Shown: positions 8,644 through 21,040, counted from the first letter of the stretch. The stretch: 46,192 bases of DNA from Parabacteroides sp. (GCA_022775005.1 JALFJR010000041.1:1-46192), one strand, 5' to 3'. A program made the numbers and translations. The notes: generated from the sequence alone by a model not told the origin.

Positions 8644-10491
8644 TTATTTTACGGTGGCAGCGGCTTGTACCTGCTTCATGACACGCAACAGGTTTCCACC
8701 CCAGATCTTAGCGATCTGCTCCTCGGTGTAACCCTTCTCGATCAGCTTCACGGTTATCTGGATCAAGTCGTTATCTGCTTCGCAGCCGATCAATCCGCCA
8801 CCGCCATCAAAGTCGGAGCCGATACCGACGTGATCGATACCTGCCACCTTCACCATGTGGTCGATATGCTCTACGGCATCTGTCACGCTGGCCTTTGCTT
8901 TGTCTTTGTTAATATAGGCATTCAAGAGGCATACCTGTGCTACGCCACCATTCTGAGCCAATGCTTTCAACTGCTCATCCGTCAGGTTGCGATCGTGATC
9001 GCAAAGCGCTTTTGAGGATGAGTGAGAGCAGATGATCGGTGCCTTTGTGAGGGCGATCACATCCCAGAAGGATTTCTCGCTGGCGTGTGACATATCAATC
9101 ATGATACCTTGTTTGTTCAACTCCTCAACGACTTGACGACCGAAGGGACTCAGTCCGTTCCACTCCTTTTTCGTATGGGTGGAGGAATCGCAAATGTCAT
9201 TGTCGTATGAATGGCAAAGCGTGACGTAGTTCACGCCCATCTTCTTGAAACGAGCGATGTTGGCCAAGTCCTTGCCTATACCATAGCCATTCTCGATGCC
9301 AATGAAGAAGGCTCGTTTACCCTCGTTTTTCAGACGGATCAGATCCTCTTCCGTAACGGCGATACCGCAAAGATCCTTGTTACGCTCAGCCTGCTCATGA
9401 ATGCCTTCGATCAGTCCGTTCACCTTCTCAACCGCCTCTTGCAGGGATGCGTCATCACGTTTGCCTTGTCCAATGAAGGCTGCGAGGAAGACACCATCGA
9501 GGTAGCCCTCTTCCATCTTGGGCAAGTTTACACGATTGCGCTCACGACTGGCGATGTCGAAACCTGCACGCTTGAACCAGAAGGGGGTATCGGTATGGGT
9601 ATCCACGGAGAGGAAGCGGCTGTGCATCTCCTTGGCTTGGTGGAAGGTCTCCGCTTTCCCAACAAGGTGTTTGAAGACCTTCGACATGGTCGTATCGCCT
9701 CCGTTGGTCAGTGCTTCCGGATGCCATTGCACACCGAGAATAGAACGGTTGGGGTAGGCGGTAATGGCCTCGATGATACTATCTGGAGCGAAAGCGATCG
9801 CCTCAAAACCTGGGGCTACATCCTTTACCGCTTGATGGTGGAGGGAATTAATAGCTAATGTGTCTTTCCCGAAGATTTCCACCAAGGGAGTACCCTGCTT
9901 CAAATAAACAGCATGAGATCCATAAGTCGCTGGCAGGGATTGTTGATGCTTGATGTGATTTCCTCGTCTTTGCGCGGGAATATCTTGATAGAGAGTGCCT
10001 CCAAAAGCTACGTTAAGCAATTGGCACCCTCGGCAGATGCCTAAGATCGGGATATTGCGATCGCTGGCCAATTTGATCAGCTTTAATTCATACAGGTCTC
10101 GTTGCGGATCAACGCCGCCCAATTGTTGAATAGGGCTTTCGCCATACCAAAGGGGATTGACATCGGCTCCACCTACCAAAATTAATCCATCGAGTTGAGC
10201 CACCGCATTACGCAGGGTCTGGCCATCGGTGACAGCAGGAAGAATGACAGGTGTACCTCCAGCTTTTACGATAGAATTGATGTATGTAGCACTGACCATG
10301 GAGTAGCCGTTGTCGTTAATACTGGCGGATAAACCAATCAAAGGTGAATGGCTTGCTCTTAAATTGACATCAAGCGAATCGGTCAAGTCATACAGTTGTT
10401 TCAGATCAGGCATTGCCGATCCTTTTGTCTGGGCATTCGCTCCACTTAAGAGGGAAAGTGAAGCGAACAAGGTTAAGAAAATCTTTTTCAT
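8644..10491 (-). CDS. Secreted C26 glutamine amidotransferase fused to M19 dipeptidase
   Basis: 615 residues. A signal peptide (MKKIFLTLFASLSLLSGANA) is followed by a class I amidotransferase-like C26 domain. Its nucleophile is Cys153 in GICRGCQLLN, and His257 and Glu259 in VQWHPEA complete the triad. A second domain begins near residue 290 and is a renal dipeptidase-like M19 metallopeptidase, with HxD at His299/Asp301, a bridging Glu400 in GIENGYGIG, and histidines at His469 and His490. C26 enzymes cleave gamma-glutamyl amides and M19 enzymes cleave dipeptides. One chain could therefore strip gamma-glutamate and then split the remaining dipeptide, for example from glutathione; that pairing is inference. 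It lies 14 bases after its paralogue. Confidence 0.9.
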   Translation of the reverse strand: MKKIFLTLFASLSLLSGANAQTKGSAMPDLKQLYDLTDSLDVNLRASHSPLIGLSASINDNGYSMVSATYINSIVKAGGTPVILPAVTDGQTLRNAVAQLDGLILVGGADVNPLWYGESPIQQLGGVDPQRDLYELKLIKLASDRNIPILGICRGCQLLNVAFGGTLYQDIPAQRRGNHIKHQQSLPATYGSHAVYLKQGTPLVEIFGKDTLAINSLHHQAVKDVAPGFEAIAFAPDSIIEAITAYPNRSILGVQWHPEALTNGGDTTMSKVFKHLVGKAETFHQAKEMHSRFLSVDTHTDTPFWFKRAGFDIASRERNRVNLPKMEEGYLDGVFLAAFIGQGKRDDASLQEAVEKVNGLIEGIHEQAERNKDLCGIAVTEEDLIRLKNEGKRAFFIGIENGYGIGKDLANIARFKKMGVNYVTLCHSYDNDICDSSTHTKKEWNGLSPFGRQVVEELNKQGIMIDMSHASEKSFWDVIALTKAPIICSHSSSKALCDHDRNLTDEQLKALAQNGGVAQVCLLNAYINKDKAKASVTDAVEHIDHMVKVAGIDHVGIGSDFDGGGGLIGCEADNDLIQITVKLIEKGYTEEQIAKIWGGNLLRVMKQVQAAATVK

Positions 10492-10505
10492 TTGTAAACG
10501 GTTTA

Positions 10506-14217
<3,712 letters not shown>

Positions 14218-14258
14218 TTATTATTTCTTAATAATCCTATTATAGCCAATTTGGCTGT

Positions 14259-14266
14259 CAAAAGTA
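14259..14266 (-). promoter_or_regulatory. Probable -7 element of the gyrB promoter
   Basis: On the minus strand this reads TACTTTTG, a match to the Bacteroidetes -7 form TAnnTTTG. It lies about 54 bases before the gyrB ATG. A clear -33 TTTG at the usual spacing is not seen. A perfect 6-bp inverted repeat (AGCCAA, TTGGCT at 14244-14256) falls between it and the start and might be an operator or leader hairpin. Confidence 0.5.
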
Positions 14267-14310
14267 GTGATTATTATCGAGATAGTGAAGTCTTGGCTGT
14301 GAAATATAGC

Positions 14311-14341
14311 AAAAAAGCCGGACTCGCATAAAGTCCGGCTT
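14311..14341 (-). terminator. Rho-independent terminator of rpsT
   Basis: A perfect 10-bp stem (14315-14324 with 14332-14341) and a 7-base loop are followed on the minus strand by six Ts. It lies about 31 bases past the rpsT stop and separates the tRNA-Glu/rpsT unit from gyrB. Confidence 0.92.
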
Positions 14342-14372
14342 ATACTTGATACTCGTAAAATTACGTTTCTGC

Positions 14373-14627
14373 TTAGGCTAAGCTATTCACGTGCTTTGCC
14401 AACTTTGATTTCAAGTTGCCTGCCTTGTTCTTGTGGATAACATGCTTCTTTGCCAATTTATCCAACATAGAGCATACCTTCGGATACAAAGCGGTAGCCT
14501 CATTCTTGTCTTCCGTAGCGCGTAATACACGCATAGCGTTTCTCGCTGTCTTAGCGTAGTATCTATTACGGAGACGTCTTGCATTAGTCTGTCTGATTCT
14601 CTTGATAGATGACTTATGATTTGCCAT
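14373..14627 (-). CDS. rpsT: 30S ribosomal protein S20
   Basis: 84 residues, a typical S20 length and composition: very basic, with [19 protein letters not shown] at the N-terminus. S20 is a primary binder of 16S rRNA helices at the foot of the 30S subunit. It lies 41 bases downstream of the tRNA-Glu gene on the same strand and is followed by a strong terminator. The two are therefore likely one transcript from the promoter at 14792-14823. Confidence 0.97.
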   Translation of the reverse strand: MANHKSSIKRIRQTNARRLRNRYYAKTARNAMRVLRATEDKNEATALYPKVCSMLDKLAKKHVIHKNKAGNLKSKLAKHVNSLA

Positions 14628-14668
14628 TTCTAGATCTTCTCTTTATTATTTTTTATTCCTGTTTATTG

Positions 14669-14740
14669 TAGCCCATAGGGGAATCGAACCCCTCTTTCAA
14701 GAATGAAAATCTTGCGTCCTAGCCGATAGACGAATGGGCC
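14669..14740 (-). tRNA. tRNA-Glu (UUC)
   Basis: 72 bases on the minus strand, with CCA not encoded. The acceptor GGCCCAT pairs with ATGGGCT (first pair G-U), and the discriminator is A. The D stem is GTC/GAC. The anticodon stem CAAGA/TCTTG encloses TTTTCAT with anticodon TTC. The T arm is AGGGG-TTCGATT-CCCCT. Confidence 0.95.
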
Positions 14741-14791
14741 AATGCGACAAATTACTGTCTTTTAGGAAATAGCTTTCCTGTTTTTGCGGTG

Positions 14792-14823
14792 CAAAGATAG
14801 GCCTATTCCCCGAACTTGCAAAA
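14792..14823 (-). promoter_or_regulatory. Promoter of the tRNA-Glu/rpsT unit
   Basis: Minus-strand TTTTG (14819-14823), exactly 19 bases, then TATCTTTG (14792-14799). This is a canonical Bacteroidetes sigma-ABfr promoter, about 50 bases before the mature tRNA. It is back to back with the recO promoter. Confidence 0.8.
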
Positions 14824-14824
14824 C

Positions 14825-14861
14825 TTTTTGAGGAAAAAATCGATTTAAATGCTTACTTTTG
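14825..14861 (+). promoter_or_regulatory. Candidate recO promoter
   Basis: TTTTTG (14825-14830) and TACTTTTG (14854-14861) are separated by 23 bases, slightly longer than the usual 19-21. The ATG of recO follows 28 bases after the -7 element. It diverges from the tRNA-Glu promoter, and the two -33 regions nearly touch. Confidence 0.6.
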
Positions 14862-14889
14862 CCTCCCAAAGCGAAAGCGAACAGGGAAT

Positions 14890-15615
14890 ATGTGGCATAA
14901 AACGCGTGGAATCGTGCTTCATTCGATTCCTTATAACGAAAAATACGCTATTATATATATGTATACGGAGGCTTTTGGGAGAGCCTCCTATCTGGTCAGT
15001 CGCATGCGTGGAAAGCGAGGAGGGCTATCGAAAGCGTTGTTCGCCCCGCTGACAGTTTGGGAACTGGAGGTTGACCATCGGCCTAAACGGGATTTGCATC
15101 GAATTAAAGAAGCGCACGTGTGCTTTCCATTGACTGCTGTAGCTGGAGACCCGGTCAAAAGTATGGTGGCCCTTTTTTTGTCAGAAGTGCTTTTTCGAGT
15201 GGTGCGTGAGCAAGAGCCTGATCTGCGGTTGTTTCAGTATCTGTATGAGTCGATTCATTTGCTGGAGTATGCTGATAAAGGTATCGCTAATTTTCACCTG
15301 GTCTTTCTGCTGGGGTTGTTACAGCCATTGGGGATTTTCCCGAGTGTAGAGTCTTATCATCCGGGTGACTATTTTGATATGTTGAACGGTCTTTTTACGG
15401 ATGCATTGCCTCTTCATAGTCATTTTCTCAACGAGACGGATTCGGCGGCATTTGTCCGTCTGTTGCGTATCGGTTTTGAGAATATGGCGCTCTTTGGTTT
15501 CTCTCGGCAGGATCGTCATGCTATTATTCAGCATATATTGACCTATTATCGTTTGCATTTGCCGGATTTTCCTGAAATCAAATCGTTGTCGATTCTGCAA
15601 AGTCTTTTTGATTAG
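14890..15615 (+). CDS. recO: DNA repair protein RecO
   Basis: 241 residues. The N-terminal OB-fold is recognisable from MWHKTRGIVLHSIPYNEKYAIIYMYTEAFGR, with 'KTRGIVL...Y.E...I..vyT...G' being the RecO pattern; the rest is helical. RecO works with RecR to load RecA onto SSB-coated single-stranded DNA in gap repair. The four-cysteine zinc site of some RecO proteins is not present, as is usual in Bacteroidetes. The start is the ATG just downstream of the divergent promoter pair. It is followed after 90 bases by the patatin gene. Confidence 0.88.
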   Translation: MWHKTRGIVLHSIPYNEKYAIIYMYTEAFGRASYLVSRMRGKRGGLSKALFAPLTVWELEVDHRPKRDLHRIKEAHVCFPLTAVAGDPVKSMVALFLSEVLFRVVREQEPDLRLFQYLYESIHLLEYADKGIANFHLVFLLGLLQPLGIFPSVESYHPGDYFDMLNGLFTDALPLHSHFLNETDSAAFVRLLRIGFENMALFGFSRQDRHAIIQHILTYYRLHLPDFPEIKSLSILQSLFD

Positions 15616-15705
15616 TGTCTATTTGTGAACTTTTCCTGTCAAAATGCGGTTTAAAATAAAAAAAAGAAGCATATTTGCTCCCGAAATGAAGTAGAGAATG
15701 CGCAA

Positions 15706-16545
15706 ATGACCGAACAAACGACACATAGATCTTACTATCTGGGTTTGGCCCTTAGTGGAGGAGGAGCGAAAGGATTCGCTCACTTAGGGGCATTTAAGGC
15801 TCTGGAAGAGTGTGGACTACGTCCTGATATTATTTCTGGAACTAGTGCAGGTGCTTTGATGGGTGCACTTTATGCGGATGGTTATTCGGCCGAGGAGATC
15901 CGGGAGTTGTTTACCGGTCGCGAGTTCTCTGAATTTGCCCAGTTGCAGTTGCCAAAGACGGGTTTGTTTGATAGTAAACGATTTCGCTATTTCTTGCGGC
16001 GCCATTTGCATACGAAAAACATAGAGGATTTAAGGATTCCGATGGTGATCGTGGCAACCGACTTGGATCATGGTGAGAGTCATGAGTTCCGCCAAGGACC
16101 AATTGTGGAGGCGGTAACGGCCTCTTGTAGTATTCCGGTCATTTTTAGTCCGGTCGTGATCAATGGTGTGCATTACGTGGATGGTGGATTATTTCAAAAT
16201 TTCCCGGTTGCTAATATCCGTAAGGAGTGTGAACGGGTGATCGGTGTGAATGTCAGTCCACTGATGCCTCAGAAGTATAAACAGACACTTTTTCATATCG
16301 CTGAGCGATCCTATCATTATATGTTTAGAGCTAACACGTTGGAGGATAGAGAGATGTGCGACGTGCTGATCGAAACAGCAGAGGTCGGACTCTATAAAAC
16401 GTTTGATTTAGAGAATATTGATGTCATTGCTCAGATTGGGTATGAGGCAGCTATGAAAGCATTTGATAAAGTGTTAAATGATAATAAGTATGAAACCTTA
16501 GTGAAGATGATTTCAACCAATCGTCGAAAAGCTTTGCAAGCATGA
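15706..16545 (+). CDS. Patatin-like phospholipase (RssA type)
   Basis: 279 residues with the full patatin signature. The oxyanion loop is SGGGAKGFAHLG (residues 18-29), the nucleophile is Ser47 in GTSAG, and the catalytic Asp159 lies in VDGGLFQNFP. Such enzymes are Ser-Asp dyad acyl hydrolases acting on phospholipid or related esters. There is no signal peptide or outer-membrane barrel, so it resembles the short cytoplasmic RssA/YchK group and not the autotransported PlpD type. The physiological substrate is unknown. It appears to be transcribed alone or with recO. Confidence 0.9.
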   Translation: MTEQTTHRSYYLGLALSGGGAKGFAHLGAFKALEECGLRPDIISGTSAGALMGALYADGYSAEEIRELFTGREFSEFAQLQLPKTGLFDSKRFRYFLRRHLHTKNIEDLRIPMVIVATDLDHGESHEFRQGPIVEAVTASCSIPVIFSPVVINGVHYVDGGLFQNFPVANIRKECERVIGVNVSPLMPQKYKQTLFHIAERSYHYMFRANTLEDREMCDVLIETAEVGLYKTFDLENIDVIAQIGYEAAMKAFDKVLNDNKYETLVKMISTNRRKALQA

Positions 16546-16588
16546 AGACCTTTGCGGAGGAATCAATTCTCTTTAAACACATATAGTT

Positions 16589-18295
16589 ATGAACGCAATG
16601 GAACAAAAAAACAAAATGGTTATTTATCAGGTTTTTCCGCGTTGGTTTGGTAACAATCGACCTTCTCCAGTGAAAAACGGAAGTTTGGCTGAGAATGGAG
16701 TTGGAAAGTTCTCTGCTTTTACGCCCTTAGCGCTCTCGAAGATCAAGGAGTTGGGAATTACGCATGTTTGGTATACGGGAGTGATTGAGCATGCGACGAA
16801 GACTGATTATTCGGCTTATGGCATTCGAAAAGATCATTCGGCAGTTGTCAAAGGAAATGCGGGTTCGCCTTATGCCATCAAAGACTACTACGATATTGAC
16901 CCCGATTTGGCGGATAATGTGCATAATCGCATGGGAGAATTTGAGGATTTGGTGCGTCGTACACATGATGCTGGTCTAAAAGTGATTATCGATTTTGTGC
17001 CTAACCATGTGGCTCGTCAATATTTCTCAGATGTGCGTGAACCCTTCGTGGAGGATTTGGGGCAGCATGATAACGTGTCGAAAGCGTTTGATGTCAATAA
17101 TAATTTCTACTACTTACCGGGGCAGACCCTGGTTTTCCGTTTTGATCCTCAGCGTGAGGAGGATTATGCTTATAGTGAGTTTCCTGCTAAGGTGACAGGA
17201 AATAACCATTTTGATGCTTATCCCAGTCAGAATGATTGGTATGAGACGGTGAAGCTCAATTATGGTGTAGATTATATGCATGGAGGGGTATGCCATTTTG
17301 CGGAGATCCCGAATACATGGCATAAGATGTTGGATATCTTGCGATTTTGGACTAAGAAAGGGATAGATGGTTTCCGTTGTGACATGGCGGAGATGGTGCC
17401 TGTAGAATTTTGGGAATGGGTGATTCCGCAGGTGAAGCAAGATGCCGATGTGGTTTTTATCGCTGAGGTCTATAACCCCGCAGAGTATAGGAATTATATT
17501 CATAGAGGTCATTTTGATTACCTGTATGACAAGGTTGGCTTGTATGATACTGTTCGGGCCGTGATGTGTGGGCAACAGCCTGCTTCTCAGATTAGTAATT
17601 GCTGGAAATCAGTGGGGGATATTCAGTCGCACATGCTCAATTTCTTGGAGAACCATGATGAGCAACGTATCGCTTCTGCGTTTTTTGCCAATGACGCACG
17701 CTTGGGCATCCCTGGCATGATTGTTTCTGCGGCCATGAATACTAATCCGGTGATGATCTATTGCGGTCAAGAATTGGGAGAGCCAGGTATGGATGAGGAA
17801 GGTTTTAGCGGTCGAGATGGTCGGACGACGATCTTCGACTATTGGAGTATCCAGCGTCTGCGCAATTGGAATAATGGAGGTCGGTTTGACGGTGCTCATT
17901 TGGATCCATCTGCGCAACAACTTCGTCGGACTTATCAGCTGTTGCTTAACGCTGTACGTTCGGAGCCGGTGATCGCAAAAGGACAGTTCTATGATTTGAT
18001 GTATGCGAATGCACACAATCCTCGTTTTGACAGTAATCACCAGTATGCGTTCTTGCGAAAATATCAAAATGAGGTACTGTTGGTCGTAGCGAACTTTGAT
18101 CGAGCAGAGCAACGTGTATGGGTGAATATACCGGTGGATGCGTTCAAAACATTGGGATTCGAGGATAACCGTCCGGCTACCGTTGTAGATTTACTTTCTG
18201 GCTCGGCAGCCATCAGCACGCTGACAGATGCGTATCCCTATTATGTGCAGCTTCCCGCTTACTCCGGAAAATTGTTGAAGTTTACTTTCCACTAA
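16589..18295 (+). CDS. GH13 alpha-amylase family glycoside hydrolase
   Basis: 568 residues without a signal peptide, so probably cytoplasmic. GH13 conserved regions are in order: DFVPNH (135-140), GFRCDMAEM with nucleophile Asp265, FIAEVYN with acid/base Glu293, and FLENHDEQR with His356-Asp357. The N-terminus (MVIYQVFPRWFG) is the start of the TIM barrel, and a C-terminal beta domain follows from about residue 480. It likely acts on alpha-1,4-glucans or maltooligosaccharides taken up by the cell, but GH13 subfamilies cannot be told apart by eye. It is single, closed by a terminator. Confidence 0.92.
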   Translation: MNAMEQKNKMVIYQVFPRWFGNNRPSPVKNGSLAENGVGKFSAFTPLALSKIKELGITHVWYTGVIEHATKTDYSAYGIRKDHSAVVKGNAGSPYAIKDYYDIDPDLADNVHNRMGEFEDLVRRTHDAGLKVIIDFVPNHVARQYFSDVREPFVEDLGQHDNVSKAFDVNNNFYYLPGQTLVFRFDPQREEDYAYSEFPAKVTGNNHFDAYPSQNDWYETVKLNYGVDYMHGGVCHFAEIPNTWHKMLDILRFWTKKGIDGFRCDMAEMVPVEFWEWVIPQVKQDADVVFIAEVYNPAEYRNYIHRGHFDYLYDKVGLYDTVRAVMCGQQPASQISNCWKSVGDIQSHMLNFLENHDEQRIASAFFANDARLGIPGMIVSAAMNTNPVMIYCGQELGEPGMDEEGFSGRDGRTTIFDYWSIQRLRNWNNGGRFDGAHLDPSAQQLRRTYQLLLNAVRSEPVIAKGQFYDLMYANAHNPRFDSNHQYAFLRKYQNEVLLVVANFDRAEQRVWVNIPVDAFKTLGFEDNRPATVVDLLSGSAAISTLTDAYPYYVQLPAYSGKLLKFTFH

Positions 18296-18325
18296 TCTCG
18301 ATGGCGGTAATTGTAAAAGCAATTT

Positions 18326-18367
18326 CCCCTATACCTATTTATATATAGGATATAGGGGATTTTTTTT
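18326..18367 (+). terminator. Terminator of the amylase gene
   Basis: An imperfect stem from CCCCTATACCTAT (18326-18338) to ATAGGATATAGGGG (18345-18358, with a bulge) runs into a T tract at 18360-18367. The last T is also the first base of the mtnA -7 element, so terminator and next promoter are directly joined. Confidence 0.75.
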
Positions 18368-18374
18368 ACCTTTG
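18367..18374 (+). promoter_or_regulatory. -7 element of the mtnA promoter
   Basis: TACCTTTG matches the Bacteroidetes -7 form exactly. The mtnA ATG lies 30 bases downstream. The -33 position falls in the terminator stem and shows no clear TTTG. The TTG codon at 18372, which would open a longer frame, lies inside this element and is therefore not a start. Confidence 0.6.
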
Positions 18375-18404
18375 CGGCACTCATTAAGAGGTATAGAGAT
18401 AAGT

Positions 18405-19508
18405 ATGATAGCAGGATTAGCAGATTTACAGACAGTACGTTTTAGCGAGGAGGGTGATGGCGTCGTGATTCTTGATCAGACTCAGCTGCCAGAGCGAGAG
18501 GTCTATGTAACCCTCCGTACAGCAGAGGAGATTTGGGAGGCGATTTATCGGCTCAAGGTGAGAGGGGCACCTGCCATTGGCATTGCTGCTGCTTATGGTT
18601 TATCTGTTTGTGCGGAGCAAATAACAGCTACTGAGAAAGGAATTTTTGCTCAAAAATTGCGGGAGGTGGCTCGTTACTTGTCTGGTTCCAGGCCTACAGC
18701 CGTTAATCTCTCGGCGGCATTGGATCGCATGTTGAGCGTGTTGGATGTGCATCCTGATTCGACCTGCGAGGCGTGGAAAAAAATGTTACGTCACGAGGCA
18801 ACAAAAATTCGAGAGGAAGATGCGATGGCCTGTCGTATGATCGGTGAACGCATGTTGGATCGATTACGTCCGGGTATGGGGATATTGACCCATTGTAATG
18901 CCGGGCATTTGGCCGTTTCTGAATTGGGAACAGCGCTATCTCCGATTTATTTGGGGCAAGAACGTGGTTATGGTTTCAGAGTGTATGCGGATGAAACTCG
19001 CCCTTTGTTGCAAGGAGCTCGCTTGACTGCCTACGAATTGCGCAAGGCTGGTGTGGATGTCACGTTAATTTGTGATAATATGGCTGCAAGTCTGATGCGA
19101 AAAGGATGTGTTGATGCTGTTATTGTAGGTTGCGACAGAGTCGCGGCAAATGGCGACGTGGCTAACAAGATTGGCACGTTCGGGTTGGCGATTTTGGCGC
19201 ATCACTTCGGAATCCCTTTTTATGTGCTCGGCCCTACCTCGACGATCGACATGAGCTGTCCTACAGGAGAGGCTATTGTCATTGAAGAACGGGCAGCAGA
19301 AGAGGTTACGGAGATGTGGTATGCGCACCGAATGGCTCCCGAAGGCATCTCGGTATATAACCCTGCATTTGACGTAACTCCTCATGAGTTGATCACGGCT
19401 GTCATTACGGAGAAGGGGGCGTTTTATGAAAAAATAATCAGTGAAAGTTTTGCTAATCCCGAAACAATCAGTAATTTTGCCGCTCAATTTGAGGATATAA
19501 ATAATTAA
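18405..19508 (+). CDS. mtnA: S-methyl-5-thioribose-1-phosphate isomerase
   Basis: 367 residues from the ATG at 18405. It isomerises methylthioribose-1-phosphate to methylthioribulose-1-phosphate in methionine salvage. Family marks are VRGAPAIGIAAAYG near residue 50, the active-site cysteine in THCNAGHLA, and the catalytic aspartate in VGCDRVAANGDVANKIGT. The fold is that of the eIF2B-alpha relatives. No other salvage gene (mtnK, mtnB, mtnD) is nearby. MtnA relatives that act on other sugar phosphates are the alternative. rpsU follows after 20 bases and may be co-transcribed. Confidence 0.9.
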   Translation: MIAGLADLQTVRFSEEGDGVVILDQTQLPEREVYVTLRTAEEIWEAIYRLKVRGAPAIGIAAAYGLSVCAEQITATEKGIFAQKLREVARYLSGSRPTAVNLSAALDRMLSVLDVHPDSTCEAWKKMLRHEATKIREEDAMACRMIGERMLDRLRPGMGILTHCNAGHLAVSELGTALSPIYLGQERGYGFRVYADETRPLLQGARLTAYELRKAGVDVTLICDNMAASLMRKGCVDAVIVGCDRVAANGDVANKIGTFGLAILAHHFGIPFYVLGPTSTIDMSCPTGEAIVIEERAAEEVTEMWYAHRMAPEGISVYNPAFDVTPHELITAVITEKGAFYEKIISESFANPETISNFAAQFEDINN

Positions 19509-19528
19509 ACAATATAACAATTTAAATT

Positions 19529-19720
19529 ATGATCGTAGTTCCATTAAAAGAAGGCGAGAACATTGAAAAGGCGCTTAAAAAGTTCAAAAGAAAGTTTGAA
19601 AAGACTGGTGTTGTTAAAGAGTTGAGAAACCGTCAGGCTTTTGAAAAACCGTCTGTTACAAAAAGAAAGCAAACTATGCGTGCGATTTACGTACAGCAAT
19701 TGCAGCAGGTTGAAGAATAA
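19529..19720 (+). CDS. rpsU: 30S ribosomal protein S21
   Basis: 63 residues, basic, beginning MIVVPLKEGENIEKALKKFK, the S21 signature. In Bacteroidetes S21 sits near the 3' end of 16S rRNA, in a pocket that hides the anti-Shine-Dalgarno, which fits the scarcity of Shine-Dalgarno sequences here. A short terminator follows at 19723-19745. Confidence 0.96.
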   Translation: MIVVPLKEGENIEKALKKFKRKFEKTGVVKELRNRQAFEKPSVTKRKQTMRAIYVQQLQQVEE

Positions 19721-19722
19721 TT

Positions 19723-19745
19723 AAGCGTCGGACGCTTGTTTTTTT
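19723..19745 (+). terminator. Terminator after rpsU
   Basis: AAGCG-TCGGA-CGCTT hairpin (19723-19737) followed by GTTTTTTT. The stem is short, but the T tract is good and it sits 2 bases past the rpsU stop. Confidence 0.7.
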
Positions 19746-19794
19746 GAATTCTTATTTCTATTTTCGTTGCACGAAATCTTGATGCGACGAGAAG

Positions 19795-20703
19795 ATGCTG
19801 ATCGAAGACTTTATTCACTATCTGCAGTATGAGCGGGGTTATTCCCCTTGTACGTTGGAGGCTTACTCGAAAGATTTGTCTCAATTTGCGGAATATGTGA
19901 AGGCTTATCGAGAAGGTAGATTCGATCCGGCAGAGATCGATGCGGATTTAGTGCGTAATTGGATCGTCTTTTTGATGGACGAGAAGCATTCGCCTCGTAC
20001 GGTTGGCCGGAAATTGAGTTCTTTGAAATCCTTTTTCAAGTTTCTCCGGAAAATGGGGAGGATCTCTGTGGATCCGACACGACTTGTTCAAGCCCCTAAG
20101 TGCGCAAAGTCTTTGCCCAGTTTTGTGAAAGACAGGGATATGGAATCGCTCTTGGATGGCAAGAACTTCGGGGAGGACTTTGAGAGCATGAGGGATCGAT
20201 TGATTTTGGAGTTGCTTTACGACACAGGGATGCGTCGTTCGGAATTAGTTGGTATCCGTGAAACGGATGTTGATTACGAGGCGATGATGATCAGAGTGAC
20301 GGGAAAACGTAACAAGCAGCGGTTGATTCCTTTTGCGGAAAGTTTAAAGAACTTGATGCTCGCATTCGAGAAGGTGCGTGACCAGCAGGAGATGGGGCAC
20401 AGTGAGTGGCTCTTGCCCGGTAAGGGCGGACGCCCACTTTCCACGGCGGTTGTTTATAAGGTGGTACGAAAGTACTTGTCAAGCATACCGCTGTTGGCGA
20501 AGCGAAGCCCACATGTGTTGCGGCACTCATTTGCGACGAGTATGCTAAACAATGGTGCGGAACTGACGGCTGTGAAAGACCTTTTAGGGCATAGCAGCCT
20601 GGCTTCCACCAGCGTTTACACACATACAACCTTTGAAGAATTAAAAAAAATGTATCATGCTCATCCAAGAGCAAAAAAAGAAGGAGGTTTTTATGGAAAT
20701 TAG
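19795..20703 (+). CDS. xerC: Tyrosine recombinase, XerC/XerD type
   Basis: 302 residues, the normal Xer size. An N-terminal SAM-like core-binding domain (residues 1-90) is followed by the catalytic domain with Arg147 in TGMRRSEL, His240 and Arg243 in HVLRHSFAT, His266 in LLGHSSLAS and nucleophile Tyr275 in TSVYTHT. Xer enzymes resolve chromosome dimers at dif. No dif site or mobile-element neighbour is seen, and the position between rpsU and hpf suggests a resident chromosomal gene. XerC versus XerD cannot be decided from this window. Its 3' end overlaps hpf by 11 bases. Confidence 0.88.
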   Translation: MLIEDFIHYLQYERGYSPCTLEAYSKDLSQFAEYVKAYREGRFDPAEIDADLVRNWIVFLMDEKHSPRTVGRKLSSLKSFFKFLRKMGRISVDPTRLVQAPKCAKSLPSFVKDRDMESLLDGKNFGEDFESMRDRLILELLYDTGMRRSELVGIRETDVDYEAMMIRVTGKRNKQRLIPFAESLKNLMLAFEKVRDQQEMGHSEWLLPGKGGRPLSTAVVYKVVRKYLSSIPLLAKRSPHVLRHSFATSMLNNGAELTAVKDLLGHSSLASTSVYTHTTFEELKKMYHAHPRAKKEGGFYGN

Positions 20704-20992
20704 AGTTCAAGCTATCCATTTCGATGCGTCAGAGCAACTGCATGCGTTTATTCAAAAGAAGGTGTCCAAGTTGGACCAGTACTTCGATGGAATTCTCAAG
20801 GCTGAGATAACCTTGAAGGTGGTAAAGCCTGAAACCGCTAATAATAAACAAGCTGGCGTAAAGTTGCTGGTAAGAAATGGCGAATGTTTCGCCGAGAAGA
20901 TCAATGACAGTTTCGAGGGAGCTATCGACGAATGCGTGGAGGCTCTGGAGAAACAGTTGATGAAATTCAAGGAAAAAAGCAGAGCCAAATAA
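20693..20992 (+). CDS. hpf: Ribosome hibernation promoting factor (short HPF)
   Basis: 99 residues (MEIRVQAIHFDASEQLHAFI onward), the short HPF/YfiA class. It binds the decoding centre of idle ribosomes and protects them in stationary phase. The start is fixed at the ATG at 20693 by a strong AAGGAGG ending five bases upstream, which is rare in this phylum and in this window. The ATG overlaps the end of xerC, so the ribosome binding site lies inside the upstream gene. A frame from 20657 would add 12 residues and ignore this site. A terminator follows at 21040-21071. Confidence 0.93.
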   Translation: MEIRVQAIHFDASEQLHAFIQKKVSKLDQYFDGILKAEITLKVVKPETANNKQAGVKLLVRNGECFAEKINDSFEGAIDECVEALEKQLMKFKEKSRAK

Positions 20993-21009
20993 AAAAAACG
21001 GCAGAGAAG

Positions 21010-21040
21010 TTTGGTATATAAGAAATAATGTCTAAATTTG
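21010..21040 (+). promoter_or_regulatory. Promoter of the tRNA-tuf-rpo block
   Basis: TTTG (21010-21013), exactly 19 bases, TAAATTTG (21033-21040): a canonical Bacteroidetes promoter. Transcription would begin near 21047, about 35 bases before tRNA-Thr. Its -7 element overlaps the first base of the hpf terminator stem. Confidence 0.8.

Noticed and set aside
18372-18404. Longer mtnA start at a TTG codon
   Set aside because: The TTG is part of the TACCTTTG promoter element, and the ATG at 18405 gives the normal MtnA N-terminus.
19795-20703. Integrase of a second mobile element
   Set aside because: The Xer-type gene sits between rpsU and hpf with no repeats, cargo or att-like duplication; a resident recombinase is simpler.
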